Source: DSXH01 sp020724325
GTDB taxonomy: Bacteria; Bacteroidota; Ignavibacteria; Ignavibacteriales; Melioribacteraceae
Direction of reading: 5' to 3'
Assembly (NCBI GenBank): GCA_040756515.1
Contig: JBFLYW010000015.1
Span: 1-64,000, forward strand
DNA length: 64,000 nt
The notes below the pieces were generated by a model. It was not told the DNA's origin. It worked only from the letters and a program-made list of their open reading frames with translations, and ran no database searches. Positions 51,083 to 61,100 of this stretch are shown in pieces. The number at the start of each line of letters is the position of its first letter. The first letter of the stretch is position 1. The position numbers and the translations under genes are program-made.

Positions 51083-51724
51083 TCAAACAAGAAACCGATT
51101 GTTGCTTTTTTCGTATCCTATAGTACTATAGGACTCATGACCGGGTAATATTTTAACATCATCTGGCAGCGTGAATAATTTATCACGAATGGATTTAATT
51201 AGGGTATTAAAATCACCGCCCCAAAGGTCAGTTCTTCCAATACTCTCTTTAAATAATACATCACCGGTAAAACAAATTTTTTCAGATTCAAAATAGAGGC
51301 AATATCCGCCCGGCGAATGCCCGGGTACGTGTAAAAATTTACCGCACACATTCCCTAAACAGAATGCCATACTCTCGCTGATAAATTTATCTGGATTTGG
51401 AGATGGCGAAAGAGGAGTTCCATAAACGTTTCCCTGTTCCACCATTAAGTCTAAGAGGAATAAATCCTCTTCTGGTGCAATAAAAATTGGATTATAATTC
51501 TCCTTAATAAAAGAATTACCAAATATGTGATCGATATGGCAATGCGTATTTACAAGGTACTTTAAAATTAGTTCATTCTCATCAATTGTATCTGTAAGTA
51601 TTTTTCTCTCTTTTTCATTATAGCAGCCGGGATCTATAACGGCAGCCGCTCTTGTATCATTATCATAAACAAGATAAGTGTTTTCGTAGAACGGATTGAA
51701 AACAAATTTCTTTACTGTAATCAT
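51083..51724 (-). CDS. Metallo-beta-lactamase-fold hydrolase (glyoxalase II-like)
   Basis: This 213-aa cytosolic protein has the MBL metal site: VNTHCHIDHIFGN (HxHxDH, about residues 58-70), a second histidine in FLHVPGHSPGGYCLYF, the bridging aspartate in ICFTGDVLFKESIGRTDL, and the last histidine in ILPGHESYSTIG. The N-terminal NPFYENTYLVYDNDTRAAAV and FTGD...GRTDL words are those of the glyoxalase II/YcbL group, which hydrolyses thioesters. The natural substrate is not certain. It lies three bases after the aroC start region's partner gene, i.e. directly downstream of aroC. Confidence 0.9.
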   Translation of the reverse strand: MITVKKFVFNPFYENTYLVYDNDTRAAAVIDPGCYNEKERKILTDTIDENELILKYLVNTHCHIDHIFGNSFIKENYNPIFIAPEEDLFLLDLMVEQGNVYGTPLSPSPNPDKFISESMAFCLGNVCGKFLHVPGHSPGGYCLYFESEKICFTGDVLFKESIGRTDLWGGDFNTLIKSIRDKLFTLPDDVKILPGHESYSTIGYEKSNNRFLV

Positions 51725-51727
51725 AGT

Positions 51728-52924
51728 TTATTTCAAAAAATTCTTTTTGAGACGCGGATAAATTTTATTCACATAATTTTTATAATTATCACGAGTTTCT
51801 TCTATGGAATCGCCGCCAAATTTTTCTAAAAATCTTTTTGCCAGAACCCAGGCAGTCATAGATTCGGCAATAACAGAGCAGGCAGGAACGGCAACAAAAT
51901 CACTTCTTTCGCGTCTGGCTTCAACCGGTTTATTCTTTTTTAAATCAATTGTAGCAATAGGTTTCATTAAAGTTGCAATAGGTTTCATAGATGCTCTAAT
52001 AATCAAAGGCATTCCATTAGAGATTCCTCCTTCAATTCCGCCGGCACGGTTTGTTTTACGAATAATCTGATTGTTCCTGTAAACTATTTCGTCGTGAACC
52101 TCAGAACCATATTTCATTGCTGAGTTAAATCCATCACCAATTTCAACACCTTTAACTGCATTTATGGACATAATTGCGTGAGACAAATCTGCTTCAAGTC
52201 TTGTATTGTAGGAAGCATAACTTCCGAGACCAACCGGAACGCCCGTTGCAATAACGTAAAAAGTACCGCCGAGAGTATCGCCTTTCTTTTTAGCTGTCTT
52301 TATTTTCTTTACAATTCTTTCCTCTTGTTCCATATCCAGAACACGCACAGAACTTTTATCTGCGGTTTTAGAAATTTTATTGATGTCTATTTTTATGTTA
52401 GTGTACGGATTAAAATTATTTTTCCCGGATATACCGCCAATGCTTTCAACATAGCTTCCGACATAGATTCCGAATTCTTCAAGGAGTCTTTTTGCAATAG
52501 AACATGCGGCAACACGTGCGGCAGTTTCTCTTGCGCTTGCTCTTTCTATCGAATTCCTTATGTCATCATAATTATATTTAGTTACTCCAACCAGATCGGC
52601 ATGACCGGGTCTGGGAATTGAAATCTTTTCATAAGCAGTATCGATTTCTTCAATGCTCATCATATCTTTCCAATTTTGCCAATCCTTGTTCCATATAATC
52701 ATTGAGATTGGAGAGCCAATAGTTTTACCAAACCGAATACCGGAAATAATTTCAACCTGATCGGATTCAATTTTCATCCGTAGTCCTCGCCCGTATCCGG
52801 CTTGCCTCCTTTTCAATTGTGCGTTTATATATTCCGGCTTAATTTTAATATTAGAAGGAAATCCGGTTATAATTGTGATCAGACCTTTTCCGTGTGATTC
52901 ACCAGCAGTATGAAATTCGATCAT
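51728..52924 (-). CDS. aroC: Chorismate synthase
   Basis: This is a 398-aa FMN-dependent enzyme (ATG 52924; the frame's TTG at 52951 adds nine non-conserved residues). It makes chorismate from EPSP in aromatic amino-acid synthesis. Landmarks are FHTAGESHGKGL (residues 4-15), RRQAGYGRGLRMKIESD, PRPGHADL, RNSIERASARETAARVAACS, ISNGMPLIIRASMKPIATL and the C-terminal RSDFVAVPACSVIAESM. All three classical AroC signatures are intact. The MBL hydrolase gene follows three bases later. Confidence 0.96.
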   Translation of the reverse strand: MIEFHTAGESHGKGLITIITGFPSNIKIKPEYINAQLKRRQAGYGRGLRMKIESDQVEIISGIRFGKTIGSPISMIIWNKDWQNWKDMMSIEEIDTAYEKISIPRPGHADLVGVTKYNYDDIRNSIERASARETAARVAACSIAKRLLEEFGIYVGSYVESIGGISGKNNFNPYTNIKIDINKISKTADKSSVRVLDMEQEERIVKKIKTAKKKGDTLGGTFYVIATGVPVGLGSYASYNTRLEADLSHAIMSINAVKGVEIGDGFNSAMKYGSEVHDEIVYRNNQIIRKTNRAGGIEGGISNGMPLIIRASMKPIATLMKPIATIDLKKNKPVEARRERSDFVAVPACSVIAESMTAWVLAKRFLEKFGGDSIEETRDNYKNYVNKIYPRLKKNFLK

Positions 52925-52961
52925 CAGTAATTTCGCATTTATTTTGTGCAAATATAAAAAA

Positions 52962-52982
52962 AGCGTCCGAATATTGGACGCT
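52962..52982. terminator. Bidirectional hairpin terminator upstream of aroC
   Basis: AGCGTCC and GGACGCT pair around GAATATT, with an A-run on the left and TTTTTG on the right of the plus strand. On the minus strand the stem is followed by TTTTTTTATATT, so it can stop minus-strand transcripts coming through the repeat region before aroC. Confidence 0.8.
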
Positions 52983-53389
52983 TTTTGTTAGATTCTGATA
53001 TTTTATTAGTAACCTCCGGAAAATATTGCCTGTCTTTTCGATCCCGTCGTTGACGGATGGGGCAAGTAGAACCTAAACCTTGAAGGTCAAGAGTTGTTAT
53101 TTATTTCCTCCTTACCTTCAAGGTTGTTGATTCTTCAGTCATACCGACTATGTCAGTATTCCTTCAGAATGACATGGTAAAAAGTGTACTGTCATTCTGA
53201 ACCGAACGAAGTGAGGTGAAGAATCTGTTCGTAGTTCCACAGTCGCTTCGCTCCTTCGGAATAACATTTCTCATCCAGCTTTGCGGGATTTGGAATGACA
53301 TCTCTCTTTCGCTCCTTCGAAGTGACGTTTCTCTTTCGCTTTGCTCATTCGAAATAAAATTTCTGAATTTTTCAGAAGCCTATCATTAA
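52983..53389. other. Intergenic region between htrA and aroC
   Basis: These roughly 400 bases hold composite repeat copy 4 (53010-53381) and little else. Only eight bases separate the repeat's right end from the htrA stop codon. I see no gene. Confidence 0.6.
53010..53381. repeat. Composite intergenic repeat, copy 4 (372 bp)
   Basis: The left end TAACCTCCGGAAAATATTGC matches the left end of copy 3 with few changes. Inside are a hairpin with AACCTTGAAGGTC (53076-53088) and ACCTTCAAGGTT (53114-53125) arms, two 'GTCATTCTGA/GAATGACA' words, GAACGAAGTGAGGTGAAGAATCT, and ATCCAGCTTTGCGGGAT, a decayed mini-hairpin. The right end TTTCTGAATTTTTCAGAAGC equals that of copy 3. Confidence 0.85.
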
Positions 53390-54895
53390 TTACTTCGGAA
53401 TTTCAACTCCAACTAACCTGGATGTTCCCTGCTTATCCATAACAATTCTAAGTAAAACTGCCTGACCTTTCTTATTATTAAAAACTGATTGAAGTTCAGA
53501 AACATTATTAATTTCCTTTTTATCCGCAGAAGTAATAACCATTCCTCTCGCTATTCTTTGATTAAACACTCTGCCGAAATTTTTTACATTAGTAATCAGC
53601 ACGCCGTTATCAACTTTATAATCTTTCAGTTCTGCATCAGTCATATTTCTTACGGACATACCAAGCTCGTCAAATGTGTGTTCTTTAATATCCTTCTTAC
53701 TTTCATTTTTATTTTTATTAGAAGAAGTAGTTGCAGTTTTTTTATCATCTTCATCGCGTGCTCTAAGCGTAACATATCTTTCAATTTCATTTCCATTGCG
53801 GTAGATAGTTAACCGAACTTGAGTTCCGGCTCTTTTAGAAGCAACGTAGGACTGCAATTCATTTGGCTGATTAACTTCGCGATCGTCAACTTTAAGAATT
53901 ACATCACCTTGTTTAACATCTTCCTTCTCAGCGGCACCGCCTTTTACTATATCCTGTATTATCACACCTTTAGCTTCTTTCATGCCAAGTGCTTTAGCTG
54001 TTGATGCATCAACTTCTCCAATGCTTACCCCGATGTAACCGCGGCTAACCTTCCCATTGGCAATAAGATCGTTAGCAACTGATTTTGCTAAATTAATTGG
54101 AATTGCAAATCCATAGCCAATATATCTTTGTGTCATTCCATCAGTAGCAATTGCACTATTAACGCCGATAACCGCGCCATTTAAGTCTACTAACGCTCCA
54201 CCACTATTACCCGGATTGATTGCTGCATCTGTTTGAATAAAGTTTTCTATTCCATATCCGTTCTCGTCACGGATAATATTTATATTTCTTCCGGTTGCAC
54301 TTATAATTCCCGCTGTAACAGTTGATGTTAAAGAGAGAGGATTACCAATTGCCATAACCCATTGACCTACTTTCATCTTATCAGAGTCACCCAAAAAAGC
54401 TTCCGGTAAATTGTCTTTTTCTATCTTGATTACTGCCAAATCTGTTAATGGATCAGTTCCAACTACTGTAGCATCATATTGTTCTTTATTATGTAATGAA
54501 ACTCGAACTTGAGAAGAATTATCAACAACGTGGTTATTTGTAAGGATATAGCCGTCATCGCTTATAATAATTCCGCTTCCGCCGCCTTGCTGTTCGCGCG
54601 GAATATCATCTCTAAATGGAAAGAAAAAGTGGAATCCATCCGGTAAAGTATTTTTAACTTTTGTAACTACTGTAATCTGCACAATTGATGGAGTAACCTT
54701 TTCAGCTACTTGCACAAATGCATTATTAAACGCTTGAGCTTGAGGATCTAGCTGCTCGAATGGCGGTTTGGATGCACCGATTTGAATGTCTGCATAGCTT
54801 GGGCGGACTAATCCAAAGCCGGATACCAGAATTGCACCAAAGACTATTCCAATAACAATCAATGCAACTGTTCCAAACATGTTTTTGTTTTTCAT
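53390..54895 (-). CDS. HtrA/DegP-type periplasmic serine protease
   Basis: This 501-aa protein has an N-terminal signal anchor (MFGTVALIVIGIVFGAILVS, about 5-24). The trypsin-like domain has the full triad: His in ILTNNHVVDN, Asp in TDLAVIKIEKD and Ser in NPGNSGGALVD. PDZ1 starts at YIGVSIGEVDAST and PDZ2 is the shorter C-terminal domain (LGMSVRNMTDAELKDYKVDN). A charged, Lys-rich linker (about 385-410) joins the PDZ domains. The protease and chaperone degrades misfolded envelope proteins. Length is typical of two-PDZ members. It is followed 20 bases upstream by recO. Confidence 0.95.
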   Translation of the reverse strand: MKNKNMFGTVALIVIGIVFGAILVSGFGLVRPSYADIQIGASKPPFEQLDPQAQAFNNAFVQVAEKVTPSIVQITVVTKVKNTLPDGFHFFFPFRDDIPREQQGGGSGIIISDDGYILTNNHVVDNSSQVRVSLHNKEQYDATVVGTDPLTDLAVIKIEKDNLPEAFLGDSDKMKVGQWVMAIGNPLSLTSTVTAGIISATGRNINIIRDENGYGIENFIQTDAAINPGNSGGALVDLNGAVIGVNSAIATDGMTQRYIGYGFAIPINLAKSVANDLIANGKVSRGYIGVSIGEVDASTAKALGMKEAKGVIIQDIVKGGAAEKEDVKQGDVILKVDDREVNQPNELQSYVASKRAGTQVRLTIYRNGNEIERYVTLRARDEDDKKTATTSSNKNKNESKKDIKEHTFDELGMSVRNMTDAELKDYKVDNGVLITNVKNFGRVFNQRIARGMVITSADKKEINNVSELQSVFNNKKGQAVLLRIVMDKQGTSRLVGVEIPK

Positions 54896-54915
54896 TTATT
54901 TATACCTCCTGATTT

Positions 54916-55653
54916 TTAAATTAATTCTAATGACTTTAGACCCTTAAATTCCTCTAAATTATATTTTAAAAATTTTACTAAGAGCCGAATAACTTTCCAA
55001 AGGTTTTTATAATCGTATTCGATCTCATTTTTTTTGTGGTTTAGACCAATTAATAAATTAAAAAGTTCCTTACTAAGTTCAACGTGGACTAACCTGTCTG
55101 ACTTGCAATTCTTGCAAAGGATTCCAGATGTATAGTTAAAAGCCACACTATCATCATTATTAATTTTATTGCTGCAGAGCGAACATGAATCGATTGATAT
55201 TGCATAGCCGATTTCTCTGATGAAGAAGATAAAATATTTCGCAAAAATTAGTTTGAAATCTTTATCGATGTTATTTATCAGTTTAAGTGCTTTCACAGTT
55301 CCGCTAAATAATTTTTTATGAGGTTCGTGCTCAACAGTAAGATAGGATAATAATTCGATAATGGCAGAAGCAAATTGAATACGCTCTAAATTTTCTTTTA
55401 TAAGTGCAAAGTGATTAATCAAATCCGCTTCTTTAATAAGCTGAATATCGCGGGTATCTTTCTTATAGAGAACAATCTGAACATGGTTAAAAGTATCGAG
55501 AATTAATCCATACTTCGATTTTGATGAACGCGCACCTTTTACAATTGCTGTAATTTTACCCAATTCTTCCGAGAAGAAATGAATGATTCTGCTCGTATCA
55601 CCGTAATCGAGTTTGCTTAATACAATTGCTTCCGTTTTTATTAGTTCAGACAT
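54916..55653 (-). CDS. recO: DNA repair protein RecO
   Basis: This 245-aa recombination mediator loads RecA onto SSB-coated DNA with RecR. The N-terminal OB fold begins LIKTEAIVLSKLDYGDTSRI and continues GKITAIVKGARSSKSKYG. A zinc-finger-like set of four cysteines (CSLCSNKI and GILCKNCKSD) is intact in the middle. The helical C-terminal part is typical. It overlaps the mtnA stop by 13 bases and ends 20 bases before htrA. Confidence 0.92.
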   Translation of the reverse strand: MSELIKTEAIVLSKLDYGDTSRIIHFFSEELGKITAIVKGARSSKSKYGLILDTFNHVQIVLYKKDTRDIQLIKEADLINHFALIKENLERIQFASAIIELLSYLTVEHEPHKKLFSGTVKALKLINNIDKDFKLIFAKYFIFFIREIGYAISIDSCSLCSNKINNDDSVAFNYTSGILCKNCKSDRLVHVELSKELFNLLIGLNHKKNEIEYDYKNLWKVIRLLVKFLKYNLEEFKGLKSLELI

Positions 55654-56657
55654 TTTAAAAAATTATAAGGTGGACTGAATAGAGATTTTTCAGTAATAAT
55701 AGCTGTTATCAACTGGTTAGGAGTAATATCAAATGCAGGACAAAATGCATCATAATTTTCTGATGTAAAACGGATTCCGTTCAGCTCGAATAGTTCTTTC
55801 TTATCGCGTAATTCAATTTTGATACTTTTACCGGTTTTCGATTTAATATCAACTGATGTTGAAGGAGCAGCAATGTAAAACGGGATAGAATGATGCTTGC
55901 AAAGTACCGCCAGGTTATACGTTCCAATTTTATTTGCGGTATCGCCATTAACGGCAATACGGTCGGCACCGGTAATTACCAGATCAACTTTTCCTTGTTT
56001 CATAAGCATGGCTGCGGTTGAATCGGTAATTATCTTGAAAGGAATATTATAATAATTTAGTTCCCATGAGGTTAATCTTGAACCTTGCAATAAAGGACGC
56101 GTTTCATCGACATAAACAAAATCTACAAGACCGTTTTCAAATCCCTTTCTTATAACATTTAACGCTGTACCATCTCCGCCTGTTGCTAATGCGCCGGTGT
56201 TGCAATGTGTAAGAACTGTTTTCTTTTTACTGAATATTGCTAATCCATTCTTGGCAATTAAGTCGCACATTTTAATATCATTATCATGAATTTCCTTAGC
56301 CTTTTTCAAAAGTATCTCAAACAAATTATCTGCCGATGAATTTTTGTCAAATAATTTTTTCAATTCGGTTAAAGCATAAAAAAGATTTACAGCAGTAGGA
56401 CGTGTAATTGAAATGCGTTGAAAAGCATTATTAAAAATTTCATAAAAATTATCAGAGCAGTTTTTTACAGAAAGAGCCAGAGCATAAGCGGCTGCAATAC
56501 CAATTGCAGGTGCACCGCGCACTTCTAATCTTTCTATTGCTTCTGCAATCCGTTCATAATCATCTGTTACAATATATTCTAACTGTAGCGGAAGTTTAGT
56601 TTGATTGATGATATGAAGTTTATTTTCTTTATACTCTACTGCACGAATCCGATGCAT
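55641..56657 (-). CDS. mtnA: S-methyl-5-thioribose-1-phosphate isomerase
   Basis: This 338-aa enzyme of the methionine salvage pathway converts methylthioribose 1-phosphate to methylthioribulose 1-phosphate. Landmarks are EVRGAPAIGIAAAYALAL, the catalytic cysteine in VLTHCNTGALATGG, ETRPLLQGSRLTSWEL, and the catalytic aspartate in DLVITGADRIAVNGDTANK, ending with FDITPNQLITAIITE. Length is typical. It lies one base downstream of a PfkB-family kinase, which could supply or remove sugar phosphates. The eIF2B-like protein at 33389-34183 is a distant relative. Confidence 0.95.
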   Translation of the reverse strand: MHRIRAVEYKENKLHIINQTKLPLQLEYIVTDDYERIAEAIERLEVRGAPAIGIAAAYALALSVKNCSDNFYEIFNNAFQRISITRPTAVNLFYALTELKKLFDKNSSADNLFEILLKKAKEIHDNDIKMCDLIAKNGLAIFSKKKTVLTHCNTGALATGGDGTALNVIRKGFENGLVDFVYVDETRPLLQGSRLTSWELNYYNIPFKIITDSTAAMLMKQGKVDLVITGADRIAVNGDTANKIGTYNLAVLCKHHSIPFYIAAPSTSVDIKSKTGKSIKIELRDKKELFELNGIRFTSENYDAFCPAFDITPNQLITAIITEKSLFSPPYNFLKCLN

Positions 56658-56658
56658 A

Positions 56659-57567
56659 CTAACTAAAGCTCGATAATTCCTTAAACTCCAGGAATCGGTT
56701 ATGAATTTCCAAAAAGCTAAGGTTTTCTAAACCTTTTGTACTGAATTTTTCTACGCAGAAAGAAGCCATAACAGAACCATAAACAACAGCACGTTTAAGA
56801 TTGCTGAAAGAGAAATCGCGGTTCTTATGCAAGTAACCTGTAAACCCACCGGCAAAGGCATCGCCGGCACCTGTAGGGTCAAAAATATTTTCCATTGGAT
56901 AAGCCGGCGCAGAAAAAATTGTATTATCGCCAAATAGTAAAGCGCCGTGCTCGCCCTTTTTTATTATCAAATATTCTGGACCCATCTTAGTAATTTTATG
57001 CGCAGCTTTTATAAGATTAGGTTCTTTTGCCATTAAACGCGCTTCAGAATCGTTAATTATAAGAATGTTTACGCGCTTTAAAACTTGTAATAATTCGTCT
57101 GGTGCACGTTCAATCCAAAAATTCATTGTATCGCATACAATAAATTTAGGGGAATCGAGCTGATTAAGAACATTTATCTGCAGCGATGGCGCAATATTTC
57201 CTAATATTATAAAACTACTTTTCCTGTTTCTTGCCGGAATAACCGGCTTAAAGTGTTCAAACACATTTAGATGAGTAAAGATTGAATCGCGTACATTCAA
57301 ATCATAATGATAACGGCATCCGTAACGAAAAGTTTTTGCACCTTCAACAACTTGAAGTCCTTCTAAATCGATATTATGATTTTCGAGCATTTTAATATGC
57401 TCGTAGTTAAAATCGCTTCCTACTACACCAACTATACTAACCGGTCCTGTAAAATAGGATGCAGCTAAAGAAATGTAAGTAATTGAACCACCAAGCGCAT
57501 TTTGAATTTTGTCGAAAGGTGTTTCAATATCATCTAAACCGATAGAACCAACTACCAAAAGCCCCAC
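56659..57567 (-). CDS. PfkB-family (ribokinase-like) sugar or nucleoside kinase
   Basis: This 302-aa kinase starts at a GTG with GAAGGA upstream. The N-terminal VVGSIGLDDIETP and the glycine-rich LGGSITYISLAASYF (about 26-40) belong to the family, as does the anion-hole and catalytic-Asp motif DPTGAGDAFAGGFTGYL near residue 230. It has the adenosine/ribokinase-like layout, but the substrate is unknown. The tight link to mtnA (one-base gap) suggests methylthioribose, 5-deoxyribose or a related sugar; that is inference from context. MTR kinases known so far belong to another family. Confidence 0.88.
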   Translation of the reverse strand: MGLLVVGSIGLDDIETPFDKIQNALGGSITYISLAASYFTGPVSIVGVVGSDFNYEHIKMLENHNIDLEGLQVVEGAKTFRYGCRYHYDLNVRDSIFTHLNVFEHFKPVIPARNRKSSFIILGNIAPSLQINVLNQLDSPKFIVCDTMNFWIERAPDELLQVLKRVNILIINDSEARLMAKEPNLIKAAHKITKMGPEYLIIKKGEHGALLFGDNTIFSAPAYPMENIFDPTGAGDAFAGGFTGYLHKNRDFSFSNLKRAVVYGSVMASFCVEKFSTKGLENLSFLEIHNRFLEFKELSSFS

Positions 57568-57624
57568 TGAATATTCCTTCTTTTTGTGCCTCTAATATAA
57601 TTAAAACCCGTTCATTTTTTCTGA

Positions 57625-58089
57625 TCAGGATATTTTTATTTCATTAAAATATAAGGTGCTCTTCTCTGTTGTAAAGTATTGATGGATATTATCTACAGAA
57701 TTACGCTGCCCGTTCCAAGCAAGAAGTTTTTTAGCTTCTTCTTTAGAGACCCATTTATATTCTGAATGCTCGCTCGAAATTATTACTTCAGATGCTGAAT
57801 TAACTAAAGCAGCAAATACAGGTATCATTATTACTTTATCTTTCTCAGGAGAGTAGAAAGAATTAACATTTGGAACAACCCACAATTTTTGAGGAACAAG
57901 ACCTGTTTCTTCTAAAATTTCCCTTAGAGCGGCTGTGAAAGCTTTTTCATTTTCGTTAACCGACCCCGTTACCATTTGCCAAATTCCAGGGTATCTTTCA
58001 TTATTAGCCCGCTTAAGAAGCAGAAATTCAATATCATTTCCTCTTTCCCTAAAAATGTGCGCTTCAATTAATGAATTATTTGTTTCCAT
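57625..58089 (-). CDS. Nudix hydrolase
   Basis: This is a 154-aa Nudix protein with an intact box: GSVNENEKAFTAALREILEE (starting near residue 43) followed by TGL fits GX5EX7REUXEEXGU. The N-terminal part (AHIFRERGNDIEFLLLKRAN) and the tail (WVSKEEAKKLLAWNGQRNSV) resemble the dihydroneopterin triphosphate diphosphatase (NudB/FolQ) group, which acts in folate synthesis. Other nucleotide substrates are possible. It lies 57 bases upstream of the pfkB-type gene and 14 bases from the large surface protein gene. Confidence 0.88.
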   Translation of the reverse strand: METNNSLIEAHIFRERGNDIEFLLLKRANNERYPGIWQMVTGSVNENEKAFTAALREILEETGLVPQKLWVVPNVNSFYSPEKDKVIMIPVFAALVNSASEVIISSEHSEYKWVSKEEAKKLLAWNGQRNSVDNIHQYFTTEKSTLYFNEIKIS

Positions 58090-58103
58090 AATTTTTTTTA
58101 TTT

Positions 58104-61100
58104 CTAAAAATATGCACGCGCTTCTGCTCGCAGTGTGTTAATTGGTTTTTGCTTTCCATATAGACGTCCATCGTAACTTACTGATGTCTGAACATAGCCG
58201 GCAATCTTATAATCGAAAAAGACTCTCCAAAAATAATTCTTTCCTATTACGTTTCCACGTGTAATTTCGAACGGAATATTATTTACAGCAGAATTTGAGT
58301 TTAATTCGGTTCTTTCCGCTTCAATTCTGAGCCGACCAATATTAGCAAGTGAAAGGTTCACTCTTAATGTAATTGAATTTTGATCTATAACAGTTGGCTT
58401 TTGTGGAAATGTGTCTTCGCTTCTGCCGACCTGTATTTTCAATCCGGTTTCAACGTTGGAAATTGGGCGGTAATTAAATTCCGTTACAATGCTATTCTGA
58501 TCTACCTGACGCGCACGGTTAGATGAAGGAGGCGATAAAAGGTTATCGACCTGGTTAAGAAATTCAGTTTGATTATTAATTTCTTCTAGTAATTTTATTC
58601 GTACTCTAATTCCCCGTTCTCTGAAAAATCCTTTTTCTATTCCAGCAGAAAATTGATTTAGATTCCTTCTCTGTAAGAAACGAAGTCTTATTGAAATGTT
58701 ACTATTGAATTGGAGAATGTTTATATCCTGTTGAAAGAATTGTGAGCCTCGAATTGTTGTGGAGTGATTAAGGAAATTACCAAGATGCATCAAATAAATT
58801 TTACTTGTATTGGATTCCTTACTGTTCTCTTCAACACGCCAGACGGTTTCTGTTGATAGAGCTTTCAGAATATCCGATAAAAAATCATTACTAGAAACAA
58901 TTTTATTGAAGTCAATTCTCCATCTAGTATTAATCTTTAGGTCGATTACGGGGAATAACTGATCGGTAGGAATTGTTAATATCACAAATTCACCATCGAA
59001 AGAAGTTAGTTGGAATTCGTTTTCTTCAGGAATTCCATTACTATTAAGATCACCAAGATAAATGTAACTACCTGTGCCTCGGGGAACTTTTACAAAAACT
59101 TTTTCAAGTCTTGCCGATTGTTCCGTTGATGCCTTATAAAATAAGTCGCCGGTTATAGAATTATTAAAGAAATTAAAACGACTCTGAGATAAGAACAAGA
59201 TTGTTTCGTTATCTGTATTGCCCGTTTTTTTGAATTCATCGGTAAACTTTTTATTTCTGAAAGAGACATTTAGCGATGATGTAAATTCCTTTAGTCCCTT
59301 GTAATTAATCTGAAATTGCTGTGTATAAGCACGTGATTGTAGTGCGAGATTATAATTAAGCGGGAATGATTCTTCTCTATAAGAGTAGAGTGCTCTTAAA
59401 TCAAAATTATTGGAAGCAGATACTTCAACAAATGGAGCCAATTCAACATATTTTAAACTGGTTGAAAGCAAAGAATCGTTTTTATAATCCTCCTTATCTT
59501 CAAAGAAAAAATTTATTCCGGGTTTTATTATTCCAAATGAATAAAATCCTTTTCCGGTTTGTCGGTTCCAATTAGTTACTACCGAATAATTCCGGGAAGA
59601 GACATAGTCAACGTTGTAATCAATATCTATTTTGTTTTCTTCTCTAAATTTGAAGAGAGAATTAATTCTATTTGAAGTGAACTGATCGCCCTGTTTCAGA
59701 TATCCGTATTTTGATATTACTGATAATGATTTTGCTGGGAATAAGCTAAGACTAATTTCTCTTAGAGTCTGATCGGATTTTTGCACATCACTAACATTGT
59801 AGTAACGGCTGAACTCAACTTCGTCTATACGGTCTAATGATGTATATCTGCCCTGAATAAAACGGTCTCTAATGCTAAAGCCAAACTTACCAAAGGATAT
59901 GTTGCCAATATCAATTTCAAGCGGTTCAATTGTAAATAGAATATTGCGTGCAAAACCAAAACTATCAGAGTTATCAATTGCAGAAAATCTGTTCCGGTCC
60001 CATGAACTTCCAGAAAGTTCTATATCCAGTTGAGTTCCTTGGATAATATTTGTCTTAACTGAAAAATTTCCAATCTGTTTCAACTCGGGCAATGGCAGAA
60101 AAATAACCGGCAAATAAGAACCGTAGCCAATTCCGGCAAATTTATATCTGCCCAAACTTTCTTTGATGTAATCTCCATTACCTTGCCCAACAAAGCTAAA
60201 CGAAACATTGTAAATAGAATTAATATTACCAGGAGAATATCTGTAGTAAGAATATGATTGGGAATTAATCAGCGTATCTACTTTCGTATAAATTCCGATT
60301 CGTCTGCCGGAAGTATCGGGCTGAGCAATAGAAACTCCGGATATCGAAGCATCAAACCGGTTAGCGCCGGCATTTCGTAATATTTCCAGATCAGACTCTG
60401 AAAAACTCAACTCAATTGGATTATGCTGATCATCCCCTTCTCTTAAATAACTGATTCCCAATTTCAATTTTTCATCAAATAGAATTGATGAGTAATTAGT
60501 GCCAATAAAATTTCTGCGGTATTTCTGATCTGTGTATTCAAAGTCGATTGATATTCTGCTTGCAGAAGTAATTAAACGTTTAGGAGTAAACACAATTTCA
60601 GAATTTGAATAGTCGATAACATAATCATTGTTCTCACCGCGTTTTAATAATTCACCATCTAGATAGACTCTTTCGCTTCCGGCAATAATTATTATTAATC
60701 TTTCATTGTTGCTGCCAAACAACCGATAAGGTCCCTGGTTTCCATCCAAACCGTAGAATTGGTTGGTGTTAAATTTACCTCGCGAGCCGGCTATTGCTAC
60801 AAATCCCGAATGGTTATCAAAATTAAATTCCCCTTTTAATCCTTGTAATTTTCTGGTGATTTGAGAGAACTCATTTTCGCGGTAATTAAGCTCGTAATCC
60901 CCAAAAGTACCGACTGCATTTTTATGTTTTACTTCTATAAAAACCTTGTCAAGTTCTTCTAATGTTTCAGTATTCCCTTCAGGAAGAATAGGAGTATTTT
61001 CATCCGATAAGGCGGCAACAATGTCAAGTTCATCGGAAAGTTTTCCGGCAAGCTGTAATCTTAGTCCGCTATGCAGCTGAAAATCCCGGTTAGAACCCAA

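Noticed and set aside
52178..52621. 147-aa plus-strand open frame
   Set aside because: It is a shadow of aroC, whose signatures are all intact on the minus strand.
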